Shown here piece after piece: positions 48,468-61,314 of a stretch of 64,000 nt of DNA. A model generated the notes under the pieces. The model had not been told where the DNA came from and ran no database searches. It saw only the letters and a program-made list of their open reading frames with translations. How positions within the stretch are numbered: the stretch's first letter is position 1; each line of letters starts with the position of its first letter. This stretch comes from Azadirachta indica. Taxonomy: Eukaryota > Streptophyta > Magnoliopsida > Sapindales > Meliaceae. Location: positions 3,238,871-3,302,870 of the forward strand of contig CM040451.1 in assembly GCA_022749755.1 (NCBI GenBank). The letters run 5' to 3'. The position numbers were made by a program, and so were the translations under genes.

Positions 48468-50636
48468 ATAGCTATTAATTTAATTATAAATTAAAATTAG
48501 TATATAAGATGGCATTAGCTAATTTATACCTAAAAAGATTTTGCTAACCTCGGCAAATGTAATTTGAGAATTGGTTTTTTTGGCAAATACCCATTAATAT
48601 GAAGAAAAAAGGTTAGTCTTCGGTTATTCTCGTTGCATCTATCAAATTAATTCTTATTGAGAACATTTTTTTTATGTTAGTCTTTACATAAAATATTAAT
48701 AATTATATAATCTCTAAACCGTGATGTATAATGTAAGTTTTATTTTATTTTCTAGTTTATCTGCTATGTTTATTAATTTCTTGTGTTGATAATGAAAAAT
48801 AATATATGATTTAGGTTTTAACATTTTATAATTTTTTAGATCCAAAAATAAAATTTTAGGTCCATATAGAATAACAGAAATCTTACGTAGTCTAGTTGTA
48901 TTATTTGGTTAGACAGTAAAGAAACTACATATTTCTTACATATTTTCTAGTGAGGAAAAAGCAAAGGAAAAATATCCACTATGTCCCGATGTTTGAGCAA
49001 ATTATCATGTTACCCAACAATGCTTGAAAAATACCTCGACGCCCTCCCAATCTCTAAACACTTTGGCTTTTGACGTTAAACAAATTTGTTTGAACCACTA
49101 ATTTAAATGGACGTTAGGGATAATAAGGCACTCTTCAAATAATAAACGGAAACTAGGTAGTTAGCCCAAATAAAAGGAGATAATAAAGTTAGTGGAACTA
49201 ATGCACCACATCATCTCTAGTCCTATTGATTAACTATTAGTTATTTAAACATTTACTTTGAAATTTACCAATCATTAAATTGGAAGAGAAAAAATTTATT
49301 GTACATACTATTTTTTTGGATAATCTTATTAAAGTTGTTCTACTTTGTTGCTAAGTAGTCGTTATTTTTACAGTGATACTATTGCTACTCCTCCAAAATT
49401 CCTATACAATAAGTCTATTAAGCCAAAAGAATATTAGTTATTTATGCATTTATTTTGAAGTTTACCAAATCATGAAACATAAACTTTAATGTACATACTA
49501 TATTTTTAATGTATAATTTATTAGAAAATATTACCTATACTTCTTTTTTAATAAAAGTGGTAATTCTTAAATAAATAAATAAAAACTCTCTTAATTTTTA
49601 TTATATCATATTGAGGCGCATAGTGTATCAATTACCTACTATCACTTAATATTTTAAACTCATGGCTTGAGAAACATATTTTTTTACTTTTAATTTTTAG
49701 CCTTTAAATTATTTTTTATTTCAATATTGCATTTAAAAATTTCTCTTACAGAAATTTAGTATACAAATTAATATAATATTGTTATATCATTATCACATTT
49801 CCTACATTTTTATAAGAAGAAATTAAGCTTTTAAGAAAGTAAAAAATAATAAAACTATAATATAACATAAGTAATAAAAGTGTAATTTTCTACATTAATT
49901 TACAAAAATAGAATTTGCATAAAAATTTATTTATGCAATTCAAGAAATATAGATCTCAATCTTATAAGATTTGGTTTTATTGTCATTTCACATCTCTCTT
50001 TCATTCATTTGCGATTATAAGGTGAGGGCAAAGGGAGTCTTTCATTCTTGTTGTAGCATTTTAATTGTGTGGGAATTTAAAAAAAAAAAGACAAACTTTG
50101 GAAGCCGAAACAAGTATAGAGTAAGTATAAATTTTATAATTGTCTTACCTTATATTGTATTAGGCTTATTAAATATTCATATACTGCATTTTTTCTTTAT
50201 TAATTCTTTTCCCATACACTCATAAACGTAAATGTAAGAGTTCGATGATTATTAGTATTTTAGGTGACTAGTTTTATAATTATTAAATCAAAATTAATAT
50301 ATAAGGTGATGTTAATTAAGAACTGTTAATCTTAAGTAGATATAACTATTAATTTAATGTAGATAAATTAAATATAATATAAAATAATTTATCCTTACAA
50401 AAAGGTTTTGCTGGCCTTGGCGAAATCTAATTTGAGAATTGAGTTTTCGTCATTTTCCTTATTTTTTTTCATACCCATTAATGTAACCAAAAATAATAAT
50501 AAAGAGGTTAGTCTTAGATTATTCTCTTGGTATTTATCAAATTAATTCCTGTTGAGTTTTTTGTTTTTTTTAATCTTAGACTTTACATAAAACATTAATC
50601 TTTAACCTATGATGTAGGACATAATAGGAAGTATGA

Positions 50637-51541
50637 TGTGATGCATAAATGCTTCAAATTCTTGAGAACCTAAGTACTTGAGTGTCAAAGGACCCAAAGA
50701 GTCAAAGTGGAGTAGTCATCCTAACTTGAAGATGATTGGATCTAATATCTTAGTATCCGAGTACTCGATGACCTAAGGAGTCAAAGAGTCAAAATGAAGT
50801 AGTCATCCTGATTTGAAGAGAACCTGATCTAGTATTCAAGTGCTTGAGGACTCAAGGACCTAACGAGTTAATGTAGAGTAGTCATTATGACTTGAAGAGG
50901 ACCTAATGTAGTACTTTAGTACCTGAGTATCTAAGGACCTGAGAACCCAAAGAGTCAAGGTGGAGTACTCATTTTGAGATGAAGATGATCTGATCTAATA
51001 TCCAAGTACTCGAGTACCGGAAAACCTGATGATCCAAGGAATCAAGGTGTAGTAGTCATCCTGACTTGAAGAAGACTTAATCTAATATTTGAGTACTAGA
51101 AGACTTGAGGACCTGAAGAGGTGTTGTAATCCTAACTTGAAGAGGATACCTAATCTACTTGAATTAGGATACGAAATCTACTTGAATTAGGTTTTTTAGG
51201 GGCATTATAAAAATCTTGTACTCTAGAGTAATGAGAAAAAGAGGGATATGAGGGGAAGAAAGAAGAGAAGAAGAAACTAAAGAGAGGTAATTTGAGAGAA
51301 GAGAGTCATTTTGTACAGATTCTATCTTCTACTTCTAATAAAAGACCTTACATGTGTTTACTTTATAGACGTAGGCAATTTTGCCAAACCTCATAATTCT
51401 TGGTTGTCTCTGATCTTGTTTATTACTTTTATATTTTTGTGTTCATTATCTAGTCAGACATAGTAGTTTTTTTCAAATTACATTCCTGATTTAATCAGAT
51501 TAATGGTAAAACATTGTTTTTGAAGTTGGTTTTCTACAACA
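50637..51541 (+). repeat. 5' LTR of the copia element, with five internal ~87-bp repeats
   Basis: Starts TGTGATGC and ends CAACA. Tandem units are marked by AGTAGTCATCC-like motifs at 50711, 50798, 50877, 50964 and 51051. A TATA-like TTATAAAAA lies at about 51194, followed by the likely transcription start. Confidence 0.88.
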
Positions 51542-52931
51542 ATTGGTATTAGAGTTAAGTTCCTAAGTAATGATTTTTCTACCTAAGTTTGATATGAAGA
51601 AATTCAATGGATAAAATGACTTCAACTTGTGGTATCTGAAGATAAAGATAATCTTAGTTTGTTAACGGCTAAAGGATGCTATTGAAGGAGAAGACAAGAT
51701 ACCTAATACGCTGACAGAATCTGAGAAGAAGGAGATTCTGAGGAAAACTCACTCTAAAATTATATTAAATCTACGTAACCAAGTTCTCAAGGAAGTTTAA
51801 AAGAAAATGACTGCAGCTGGACTTTAGAACAATTTAAAAGCGATTTATATAACAAAATCTTTGGCCAATAGGATATATTTAAAGAAAAGATTATATACCC
51901 TTACTATGGCTAAAGTGACCTCAATTAAAGAACATATTAATCTATTTAACCAGGTAATTCTTGACCTTGAAACAATGGACAAAGATTGAAGCAAAGGACC
52001 AGGTAGTAATCTTGCTAAGTTTTTTGCCAAAATTGTATGACCACTTTGTTGAGACCTTAACATATGGTTGGAACTCATTTTCTATGACAAATGTTAAGGC
52101 AACCTTAAACTCCAAGGAATTAACCAAAAAGCAAGAAGAGAAGAACTCAGGTTAAGGAAAAGTTTTGACTATAAAAGGGAGACCAAAAAAACAAGAGAAC
52201 AGGGGTAAGAAACATTTTAGATCCAAAGCCAAAAACCTTGAAGTTCTTTCATTGTCATTAAAAAAGACATCTTACAAAAAAATTGTCCAGAGGAAAAGAA
52301 CAAGAACAAGGTAGATGGTGATGCAACTATTGGAACAGAAGATTGCTTCAAGTCTACAAATCTACTTACTGTATTTGGTGCCAAGACAGAAAGTGAGTGT
52401 CAAGTTGTTCTTTCCATATGTGCCTTAATTTAAATATGTTTAAATCTTAACAAACATGTGATAGAGGTAAAGTATTAATGGGTAACAATAAGGCATGTAT
52501 AATTATTGGTATTGCTAGTGTCAAGATCATAATATTTAATAGAATGATAAGAGAATTGCATCAGGTTAGGCATTTACTAGACTTGTAAAGAAATCTAATC
52601 ACTTTGGAAATGTTAGATCAGTCATGATATATATTTAAGGCCAAAAATAAGACTCTGAAAGTAATTAACGATTCTATAGTAGTCATGAAAGGGGTAAGAA
52701 AGAATGGTTTATATGTCTTGGATAGATCTATTATCAGGGATTAGGTTGCTATGGAATCTGTAGACTTGATAAAGATAAACACAGATGACAATCTTGCTGA
52801 TATACTAACAAAATTATTACCAGGTGCCAAGTTCAATCTATGTATGAACTTGCGGATATTAATAACTTATAAGAACACTAGTTTGAACAAGAACGTGTAA
52901 AGGGAAAAGAACTAGAACTAAAGTGAAGAAT

Positions 52932-53753
52932 TGTGAAGAATAGATACTTCAAATTCTTGAGAATTTGAATATCCGAATATCCGAGGATCTAAGGACCCAA
53001 ATAGTAATGGTGGAGTAGTCATCTTAACTTGAACAGTGCTTGATCTAGTATCTTAGAATCTAAGTACCTTGAGGACTAAAGACCCAAGGAGTCAAGATGG
53101 AATAGTCATTCTGACTTAAAGAAAGGCTAATCTAATATCTGAGTACCCGAGGACCTAAAGACCTAAGGAGTTAAGGTGAAGTAGTCATCTTGATTTAAAG
53201 AGGACCTGAATTAAAACTTGAGTACCCGAGTATCTGATGACCTGAGGACTTAAGGAGTTAAGATGGAGTAGTCATCTTGACTTGAAAAGGACTTGATCTA
53301 ATATCTGAGTAGCCGAGGACTCGAAAAGGTATTGTCATCCTGACTTGGAAAGTATACAAAACCTACTTGAATTAGAATACCAAACCTACTTGAATTGGAC
53401 TTTTTAGGGGCATTATAAAAACCCTGTACTTTAGAGTATTCAGAAAAAAAGGGATGTGAGGAAAAGGGAGAAGAAAGGAAGAAATTGAAGAGAGATGATT
53501 TGAGAGAAGAGAGTCATCTTATAGAGATTTTATCTTTTGCTTCTAATAAAAGACCTTATATGTGTTTGCTCTGTAGACATAGGCAATTTTGTTGAACCAT
53601 ATAATTCTTATTTGTCTCTGATCTTGATTATTACTTTTGTTTTTTTTTTTGTATTCATTATCTGGTCAAACTCTGTATTTTTTATTATATCGCAATCTTG
53701 ATTTAATCAGATTAGTGATAGGACATTGTTTATGAGGTTGGTTTTTTGTAACA
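52932..53753 (+). repeat. 3' LTR of the copia element, with four internal ~87-bp repeats
   Basis: The same motifs occur at 53014, 53101, 53180 and 53267, one unit fewer than in the 5' LTR; this accounts for the difference in LTR length (822 against 905 bp). Confidence 0.88.
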
Positions 53754-56189
53754 CATGATATAAGTTTTCTTTTAATTATCTAGTTTGGGTATGATTATTT
53801 TTTAGTTTCCTGTATTGATAACAATAATAATATACAAATTAAGTTCTATTGACAAAAAGAAAAAATCTTATATCTATATAAAATAAAAGAAATATTACTT
53901 AGTTGAGTTTTATTAAATTTTCTTGATCTGCCAGAACAAGGTTAGGGATAACCAGGTAATTTTCAGACAATAAACAAAAGCAAGGCAGTAAGGCCCAATA
54001 TAAGGGGCATAATAAAGTCAATGGGACAGGCATACCTTATCATCTCTAAGCCCATCGAATACATATTAGACATAGTTATTTGTTCTACTTCACTGATTTA
54101 CTAGTTATTCTTTCTAGAGTGATATAATTGCTATTCATTCAAAATTCTTACACAAAATTTCTATTTGGCCTAAAGATTTTCTTCCAAGTTCAAAAGCCAT
54201 TGAATGAATATTAGGCATTTACAAATTTATTTTGTTTGTATGCATGTGAATTTGAATTTTTTGTTGGTGAGATGGTATTACTATAAGTTTTTCAATCTTT
54301 ATTGTGCTAAAACTTGATTTTCTTAAATGTAATACATGCAATTTTGAGAAGAAAAGGCTAATAACTAAGAGTTTAACTTACAACAGATCGTTGATAAGAT
54401 TAAAGGATGCATATTCAGGTAAAATATTAAATTTGTTATCTTACATTGAAGGAAAATTGTTAAATTATTTTGGTACATGTACTTAATTTTGGTGCTTGTG
54501 TTTTGCTTAAGGTTTAAGGAAAATTATGAAATTGCTCGATTGGAAATCCATATACTTATGTTGTGCTTTTGTTTGCCGATAATTGGTCAACACTTCTACT
54601 TTTGCTTATATTTTTGTTATACACATAATGTTTAACTTGTAACTATTTTTATACATAGTAATTAATTTTATTTTTATACTTAGAATTATTTTTGAATTTA
54701 GAATTGAGTGAGAGATAGATGTATGAAAGTCATTTGAATTATGACTTGAATTGTAAAAAAATTTTAGTGTTCAATTTATAATATTTATGTCATAGGTCAA
54801 TTTCTATTATTATATTATTATTAGTTTTAATAAATTTGACATTTGAAAAATAAATAGAGGCACAAAAATTTATTTCATATTTTTAAAACACAAAAATTCA
54901 TTGATATTAGTCTAATATTAGCAAATAACCAGTAACATCATACGAATTGAACCCACCATGATATTATAAACACATCCATGTTTTTAGATATAATAGAATC
55001 ATAAATTATAAATATTTTTTTGGTAACATAAAAATTCTAATACCATAATCTCAATACACTATTATGCGTTGGACACACTGGATACTGATATTTTGGCCGT
55101 AATACTCTATTTGGTATCAGAGATTGCTGGCTGGCATTACTATGCTACTTGAAAAGTGTGTCAATACAGCAGCATATCACCTATACCAATCTGTCGTCAA
55201 TAATGATCTTCTTTCTAACACTGGAAACTAAAGCGAATCTACATGCCTTCAGACTCATACATGCTTACAGCAAACAAAGTACCACCATTTTGCGATCATC
55301 AATTCCTAAAATCCATGAGAGAAGAACCGAACTAGGTGGTGGTGAGGCGATGAATGACCAACCAAAGAAAGAGGTCAGGACATTAGTTCAACATTAGCAC
55401 TACAAACTTTGATTTGCTTCTTCAAAATTTCTGAAGAGAAGAGAAGAAAGAAAGCGAGAGATGAAGGGAGGCAAGCATGGTCGAGGTTTGATGCGAGAGG
55501 GGTGAGAAGAGAGAGGAGATGGCATGGTATGGTGCAGTGACTGTTGCAATTTTAGATTTAGGGTTTTTGATTTTTTGCTTTGAATTTATTTACTTTTAAA
55601 TTATTTTAATTAAAAATAAAAATTAATTTATTTTAAATTATTTAATTATTATTATAAGTAAAGTTTAATCAATAATAAAATATTAATTTTTTTAATTTTA
55701 CATAAAGACAAATTAAGTCAAAATACCAAAATACCCTTAGAAACTAAGGGTTTTCGTTGATGGAGGTGACGGTTATGCAGCCTGAAAGTGGGGGGATATC
55801 GGGCATTCTCACATTCTTTTTATATTTTGTTTGCTTGTTCTATTTGGAGTCTCTTTTGCCTTTTCTGCCTTTTAAAACCCAACAGCTAGTTTTGTAGTAA
55901 AGTTTTCACAAATATTTTTGGGATAGACAGTGCCCATAACAGCCTTGGAAATCCATATATGACTAGTGTTTCATATCTAACATTTACATAAGACTTTTTA
56001 CTATATTAAATAGAACAATGTGTTCTTTGATTGAGGTCCCTTAAGCCATACTAAGAATATACAACTTTTCCTTTGAGTATATCCTACTGGTCAAAGATTT
56101 AGTCATTTGAAAACCCGGTGCAGTCTTGTCCTTTGATACCATTTTCTACACTTAGGAAGCTGAATAAAGCCACTACTTTCCATCTTGCA
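53754..56189. other. Intergenic, remainder of a repeat unit plus unassigned DNA
   Basis: 53756-54240 resumes the repeat module after the copia insertion (GATATAAGTTTT, TTGATAACAATAAT, AGCCATTGAATGAATATTAGGCATTTAC). 54240-55080 is AT-rich without genes. TGGTATCAGAGA at 55112-55123 is a perfect-looking tRNA-Met primer-site motif, but no LTR end (CA) stands directly in front. 55430-55540 is purine-rich (GAGA-type). No gene is recognisable. Confidence 0.45.
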
Positions 56190-56560
56190 TGAAAGATTCT
56201 CGATCAGTTTAGCACTGACTCTTGCTCAAAACATTATTCCATGTCTTCGGTTTGGATTGGCATTAAACTGGTGTTATCTCGAATTGCACACGGTAATTCA
56301 ATCTTCTTTTAGCTAGATAATTGGCCTTCTGAACCAATTCTTGATAAGATAAACCTTTCGATCTCCAACGTTCTCTTAACTTCTTTCGTCTCTAAAGCAG
56401 TGGATATTATCACATATTCAAACTGGTGTTTTCCTGCTTCTTTCGCAGATCCCTTTCCAAGTCTTTACAATGAAATTCGCAATGTCTCCGCCCCAGAACA
56501 AGATGAAATTTGTGCAGTTCGTCTCTAACGCAAAGCTAAATACTATTTATTTCAATAAAT
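56190..56560 (+). mobile_element. LINE (non-LTR) fragment, C-terminal region
   Basis: The plus strand reads, with a stop in place of a tryptophan, RIAHGNSIFF.LDNWPSEPIL (in pieces) followed by FPASFADPFPSLYNEIRN. This matches the type FW.D.W...GPL...P.L region downstream of plant LINE reverse transcriptases. Only about 0.35 kb is recognisable and it contains stop codons. Confidence 0.6.
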
Positions 56561-57593
56561 TTTAAATTTGAGAATAATTGAGAACTACAAATTAATATGG
56601 TGATATTCATCTACCCACTTTAACCTTGAAATTGGTGATGGAAATCTTCCCTTATGTATGTGGGAATTGATTCCTCGAAATATTTGAATAGACTACCAAA
56701 TGTTTAAATTATCAATTTCAAGCTCTCTTGCCTGGCAACTCCCAATTCGTTTTCTTAGAACTTGAAATATTTAAAATCGATCCAACTCTTCTCTTTTAAG
56801 CAAAATTTGCATCAAATTTAGCTGGACTGAGTAAGACTTAATAATTAGATGATCTTGAAAGATTTTTGACCAAAAAATTGTTAAGCATTCAGAATTAATA
56901 AAATAATGTTAAAAAATAATCGTTAGGAAGGCTATCCATAGGTGATAGGAGAATAATCAAATCATCGCAGTGTGTTAAAATATTTATGAGGTTTGGAAGC
57001 CAAAGCAAAAATTTTGTATAACTATAATCATTAAATTAAAGTCACAAGCTATACTTCAAAACTAATTATCCAATATGTCAGCAAAAATTGATATTTTTAA
57101 TAAAGAAAGAATTTACATACGAAACATTAACCTGGAGCCCAACAATTAATACAATTAATTTATATTAACAGACGATTTCGAAGGGTTCAAATTTTTATTT
57201 ATACAAATTATGAGATATAAACTAATATAGTATTGTTTCATAATTATAACATGGTCTATATTATTTATTCAATCAATATTATAGACCCAATATTCTCCTG
57301 TTGACGCCACTTTGAAGTTCTGAAAATACGGAAGTCAATCAATCTCTTGCATACAGATCGAATGCATGTTTTAAATCCTTCATCAAGTCCATTAAAATTA
57401 ATTAGCAGAATTGAGGAGAATAGAGCATCAACTTGTGATAAGTATAATACAATACTTGTATCCATTGATAGATAATACAGAATTTCTATGATGCTCATTA
57501 TTTAATACAACCATAGTTACATATTTGATTTTGACACTTTTTATTTAAAGTAATTAACTGACTGTTCTAGTTGTTTATTACAAGGAAGCTTAA
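56561..57593. other. Intergenic, 3' flank of the third PP2-like copy
   Basis: AT-rich, no recognisable gene. From about 57470 it matches the 3' flank of the 35-kb copy (ATGATGCTtcTTATTTA, ACTTTTTATTTAAAGTAATT.AACTGACTGT), so the duplicated unit includes downstream sequence. Confidence 0.5.
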
Positions 57594-58175
57594 TTAATTC
57601 TTTGAGCGAATAATGACACCTTTGATGACAATTCCTTTCTTCCAATACAAACCCTCACTTCCACGCAAATAGATCTCCATCTCTCCAACTTGCTTTTTAA
57701 TTTCAGATGAAGCAATGAACTCACCAACAGGGATCTCTATCCATTCGTTTATTGGCCTAATTTTTGTAAAATTCGCTTCACGTTCATCTTGCTTTCCATT
57801 CGGAGATACAAATCACAACTTTACCGGATGTTCCCATCCATGAGCATTATCCTTAATCATCATAACAAATGCAACTTCGTATTTAATTCCTGGAGAGAGA
57901 ATTCTAGTGTCAAATTTTGCCCTTACTTCCAAGAAACATACACCAATTAGTTCAGCTGCATCCACAAGCGTATGACTACTGCAAATAAGAAATCACAAAT
58001 TAATTATGTACAATCAAGGATTGCATATTATTATTATTCTCACAATAAGTATGTAACTAATATTTATTAATAATTACCTTTTGTCTTCCACATGAATCCA
58101 TCTCCAGTAACGACTGTCTTCTCCCACAGCTATTTTCAAATCCCTTGCAAACAACATGATGAAGCTTTTGCCCAT
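57594..58175 (-). pseudogene. PP2/Nictaba-domain gene with one premature stop
   Basis: Exon 1 is 58175-58078 and exon 2 is 57978-57594, joined across a 99-bp GT-AG intron. The frame spans 161 codons and is intact except for a TGA at 57815-57813, where the copies at 19 and 35 kb have CGA or GGA (after VKL or VTL). Exon 1 begins MGKSFIMLFARDL with SRYWRW. Exon 2 has KFDTRILSPG, YEVAFVMMIKDNAHGW, WIEIPVGEF and GIVIKGVIIRSKN. Splice sites and TATA region are preserved, so the break is a single, probably recent, substitution. A product ending at this stop would lack the last half of the domain. It could be a sequencing or allele difference. It is closest to the 35-kb copy. Confidence 0.82.
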
Positions 58176-58243
58176 GGTCCCCCAATTATATACTTGCTAG
58201 ATAGCTCTTAACAATTACTTGCTTTCTTCTTTCATGCACTCAC

Positions 58244-58255
58244 ATATATATATAG
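58244..58255 (-). promoter_or_regulatory. TATA region of the third PP2-like copy
   Basis: On the minus strand, CTATATATATA follows CTCTCATG, about 70 bp before the start codon. The leader after it shares AAAGCAAGTAATTGTTAAGA with the 19-kb copy and a close variant with the 35-kb copy. Confidence 0.5.
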
Positions 58256-58289
58256 CATGAGAGGGCAAACGAGTAATTCACACCAAGTG

Positions 58290-59500
58290 ATGTGGGATGA
58301 TATATTAGTATATAAAGTTAATTAAAATTAATATGTGTAGTATGAAGTTAATTAAGAATGACAAACATTGAGTAGGTATACCTACTAAATCAGAGCAGGT
58401 ATAATTAAGAATGACAAATGATCTCCTTGTTCCCCTATTAAGTCCTTGTAATTTAACTTCTAAGAAATATTTGTTTTAATTCTCTGGTCAATATTAACTA
58501 AGCTATCATTTTAGGACTCTTTAATTCTCAACTACAAGTCCCTCGCACTTGAGTTTTCCTTTATCAATATTCCTTATTTTATTTCATTTCTTAGCATCGA
58601 CTCGCCATAAATACTATTTTACCTTAAATAAAGTTTTAAAATAATTTTAAAAATATTTAACATTTTTGTACTTAAATGAAAGATTATTTTAAAAATAAGT
58701 TTAGAAGAACAAACTCTATTTATAGAGAATAATGAAAGGCAAATTTAAAAGTAGAACAAAAAAGTATAATTACAGAATTTAATTTTCAAAAAATTTTATT
58801 AATTATGATAGAGTGTTATGTTAATTTCTTATCATATAAATTAATAATTTTAATCCATTCATGTTTAATAATCATCAACTAATTAATTAAATTAATAATT
58901 CTAATCTTGTAAAAAATTAGAAGATAACCGAAAACAGTATGTGGCTAGAAATTTCTTACCTACCAAACATCTCCATCACTACTAAACTAATATGCAATGT
59001 CTCCATCAACATTACTTTATTTCTTGACTTATGATGTCTTCCAAGTCTATTACATATTAATTATCTCACATTTTTCTTTCTTTCATTTTTCATCACACGG
59101 TGAAGACAAAGAAATTGAATCATGTAGATAATAATAAAAAAAGACTTTCTTAAATTAAATAAGTAAAAAAGACTTTATTTTAATAAAATAAAATAATTTC
59201 ATAAATTATATCTTATCTCATATAGGAAAAGGAGAGAAAAAATTTAGCACAATATTATGAGTCAATTAAGTTAGCCAAAGAGATACTGCCATAAGAGACA
59301 CGTGAAGCAATTCTTTGAGAGAAACGTTGCAAGCCAAGACAAATATGGAGTAGGTACAAAGATCATATTTTAAAATAATGGAAAAAAAATTCCTATTAAT
59401 TATCTTGACGTTATTTTCAGACAAGAAAACTAAGCTAAAACAGATTTATTTATAAATAGTGTAAATCCCATTTATCTTTCAACACAAAATCTACAATTTC
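58290..59500. repeat. Repeat-module DNA upstream of the third PP2-like copy
   Basis: Contains TTAATTAAGAATGACAAACATTGAGTAGGTATACC (58347, in pieces), TATTACATATTAATTATCTCACATTTTTCTTTCTTTCA (59048, in pieces) and GCAAGCCAAGACAAATATGGAGTAGGTAC (59329, in pieces), all shared with other module copies. Non-coding. Confidence 0.65.
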
Positions 59501-59934
59501 GGTAGAGCCTCTATTACTTCTCAAAATATACCCTTCTATATCCTTGTCCTTCAAGTACTTCATATTTATCTATAAATGTCGAATAACACTTTACCTTACA
59601 GAAGATTCATGAATTCCTGACTAATTTTTCTCTTACATCTCTAGTCATAAATCGAAAACTCAATACAAGCTCAGTTAGTGGATATAGAATTAACATAAAA
59701 ATATATAATGCTTTATAAAATTTTACATATTATTTCAAAAATCATTTTTGTCTAATAGTCAAATATACAAATCACGTACTGTAGAAATGAGAATCACATG
59801 TTGAACAAAAATAAATGTAATGATTTCAAAAACATGTTTTGTTGTATGTTTTGTAAAACTTGTTTTCAAAAATAATTTTTTCTGCAAATAAAACTACCTT
59901 CTTGCAGCAGCTGAAACCAGTGACACACTTGCCA

Positions 59935-60656
59935 TGATATACAATATTTACCCGACTGTTCTATATATTGGGTTGGGTTTTACTCCTATTTGGATAAAGC
60001 CCAATTTTGAAGCCAATATAGTTAAAGAGATTTTAGGTTTGTTTTGTAACTATGTAAGGTGTATTTGTGTGAGAAGAGTTGCGAAAGCTGTAAGACAAAA
60101 AGACAGCACTTTTTTAGAAAATTTTAGTCCTGCACACTTTTCATCAAGCTGACGATCGGGTGACGATTTGAACTTCGTTTTAGTTCAAAGTTTATATGGA
60201 GATTCTAGACACATAGTTCTTGATTCTGAACAGTGTGATTGACCATCAGAGCTCTCTAACACATCCAAAATTTATGTTTACAGCAGCTCTAATTTTCAGA
60301 ATTTTTCTACAGTCTTATTTTGGCTCTTTCACTTTAGTGTTCATCTATTGGTGTATTAGGTGAGGTTTTTCTTTGGCTCTTACTTTGTGATTGAGTTCTT
60401 ATTTATTTCTAAAACTGTAATTTTGTAAGAAGACTTTGGTATTTCTTATTTGGTGATAGTAGAAATTTTTCGACCATTGTTTTTTACTCTCACTCACATT
60501 GAGGGGAGGTTTTTTATGTAAATTTGACGTCTCTTTTCTTATTAATTTGATTATTCTTGCTATTTTTATTATTTTTGATCTACTTGATTACTTCATCTTG
60601 GTTTAAATAAGTGGAAAGAATTAAATTTATACTAGTTTCTCTTGTTTCTTCCTAAC
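59935..60656 (+). mobile_element. Possible solo LTR
   Basis: The segment starts TGATATAC and ends TTCCTAACA. It contains long T-rich and GTGATTGAGTTCTT-type stretches, followed by AATTTGACGTCTCTTTTCTTATTAATTTGATT and CTACTTGATTACTTCATCTTGGTTTAA (in pieces), reminiscent of the R-U5 end of plant copia LTRs. No second copy, internal domains or convincing target duplication is visible, so this rests on general appearance. Confidence 0.3.
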
Positions 60657-61310
60657 ACTATAAGTGGAAATCTAAAAATGAAAATTCTTTAGTGTTTGGA
60701 TGCCAAGAAAGTTAGCAATGAAAATGCAAAATTATGAAGAAGTGGATCTTATTACTTCTCATAATGTAATTACAATCACCAAAATAAGGTGTATTTGTAC
60801 AAAGCTAAGGATACTCAAGAATTTTGTAAAAATAATCTAATTCTGTGGAAAATAGAATGAAACATATATCTAGTAACTATTTTTCTAACTTGGAGTTAAC
60901 AACCTGATTTTGAAATATAAGATAATGCATTATTAATTCATTTATTTATTAACTAAACATAAGTAAATCTGAATATATAAATATAAATGACATGTTTTTT
61001 TTTTAACTGAAATATGAAATTGTTTATTAAGACTCGAGTTTTGTGGAATAGACGGGAAAAATATATCTAGTAACTAACTCTCTATGTTGGAAATGAAAAC
61101 TTCATTTTGAACTCTAAGGTATCTTTTGTTTTATTACTGAAATCTAGATTGGTCTCCAATGTGAATAGTTGAATAATATATTTGTTTTTTCTATAAATTT
61201 TGTATATACTTATTAAGGTTTATTTATACTATACTTAGAATACTCTTTGTAGGAAATACATTGAAAATATTTATATCCAACAACTAGTTCTCTATTTTGG
61301 AAATAATAAC
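60657..61310. other. Intergenic with short imperfect repeats
   Basis: ATATATCTAGTAACTA..TCT.T.TTGGA-like blocks recur at about 60865, 61060 and 61275, each after a GAATAGA/GGAAA stretch, so this is a weak direct repeat of roughly 200 bp. There is no gene. Confidence 0.4.
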
Positions 61311-61314
61311 TTGA

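Larger units (their letters stand above)
42900..50636. repeat. Array of diverged non-coding repeat units (four or more copies)
   Basis: Units begin with TATCATTATCACATTT at about 42914, 44173, 47410 and 49787. They continue through AATAGAATTTGCATAAAAATTTATTTATG, CTCAATCCCATTTCAAAGAAACT, CACATTTCTCTTTCATTCATTTGCCATTATAAGGTGAGGACAAA (read in pieces), GGAAGCCAAAACAAATATGGAGTAGGTATAAA, CTTGAGTAGGTATAGCTATTAATTTAA and CATGGCTTAAGCAACATATTTATTTA. Unit spacing varies (about 1.26, 3.2 and 2.4 kb) because pieces are missing or other DNA is inserted. No coding sequence of note lies here. The array is upstream of the protease gene, and the same modules flank the PP2-like genes. Confidence 0.8.
50637..53753 (+). 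mobile_element. Ty1/copia retrotransposon, internally deleted, complete LTRs
   Basis: LTRs at 50637-51541 and 52932-53753 flank only 1.39 kb of internal DNA. Right after the 5' LTR, TTGGTATTAGAGTTAAG (51543) resembles the initiator-tRNA-Met primer site. Internal coding remains include the gag N-terminus (KKFNG..DFNLWYLKIK near 51596), gag core (NRIYLKKRLYTL, SIKEHINLFNQVILDLE, 51870-51985) and the extreme C-terminus of pol (NLADILTKLLPG near 52792). Protease, integrase and most of reverse transcriptase are missing. Flanking 5-mers are TATGA and CATGA, a target duplication with one change. The same place in unit copies reads ACCTATGATGTATAATATAAGTTTT (45047, in pieces), so this element too went into the repeat module. 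Confidence 0.9.

Noticed and set aside
54304..54486. 60-codon plus-strand ORF
   Set aside because: Composition resembles the surrounding AT-rich DNA and nothing is recognisable.
59934..60152. 72-codon plus-strand ORF as a gene
   Set aside because: No domain; it lies in a segment that looks more like an LTR.
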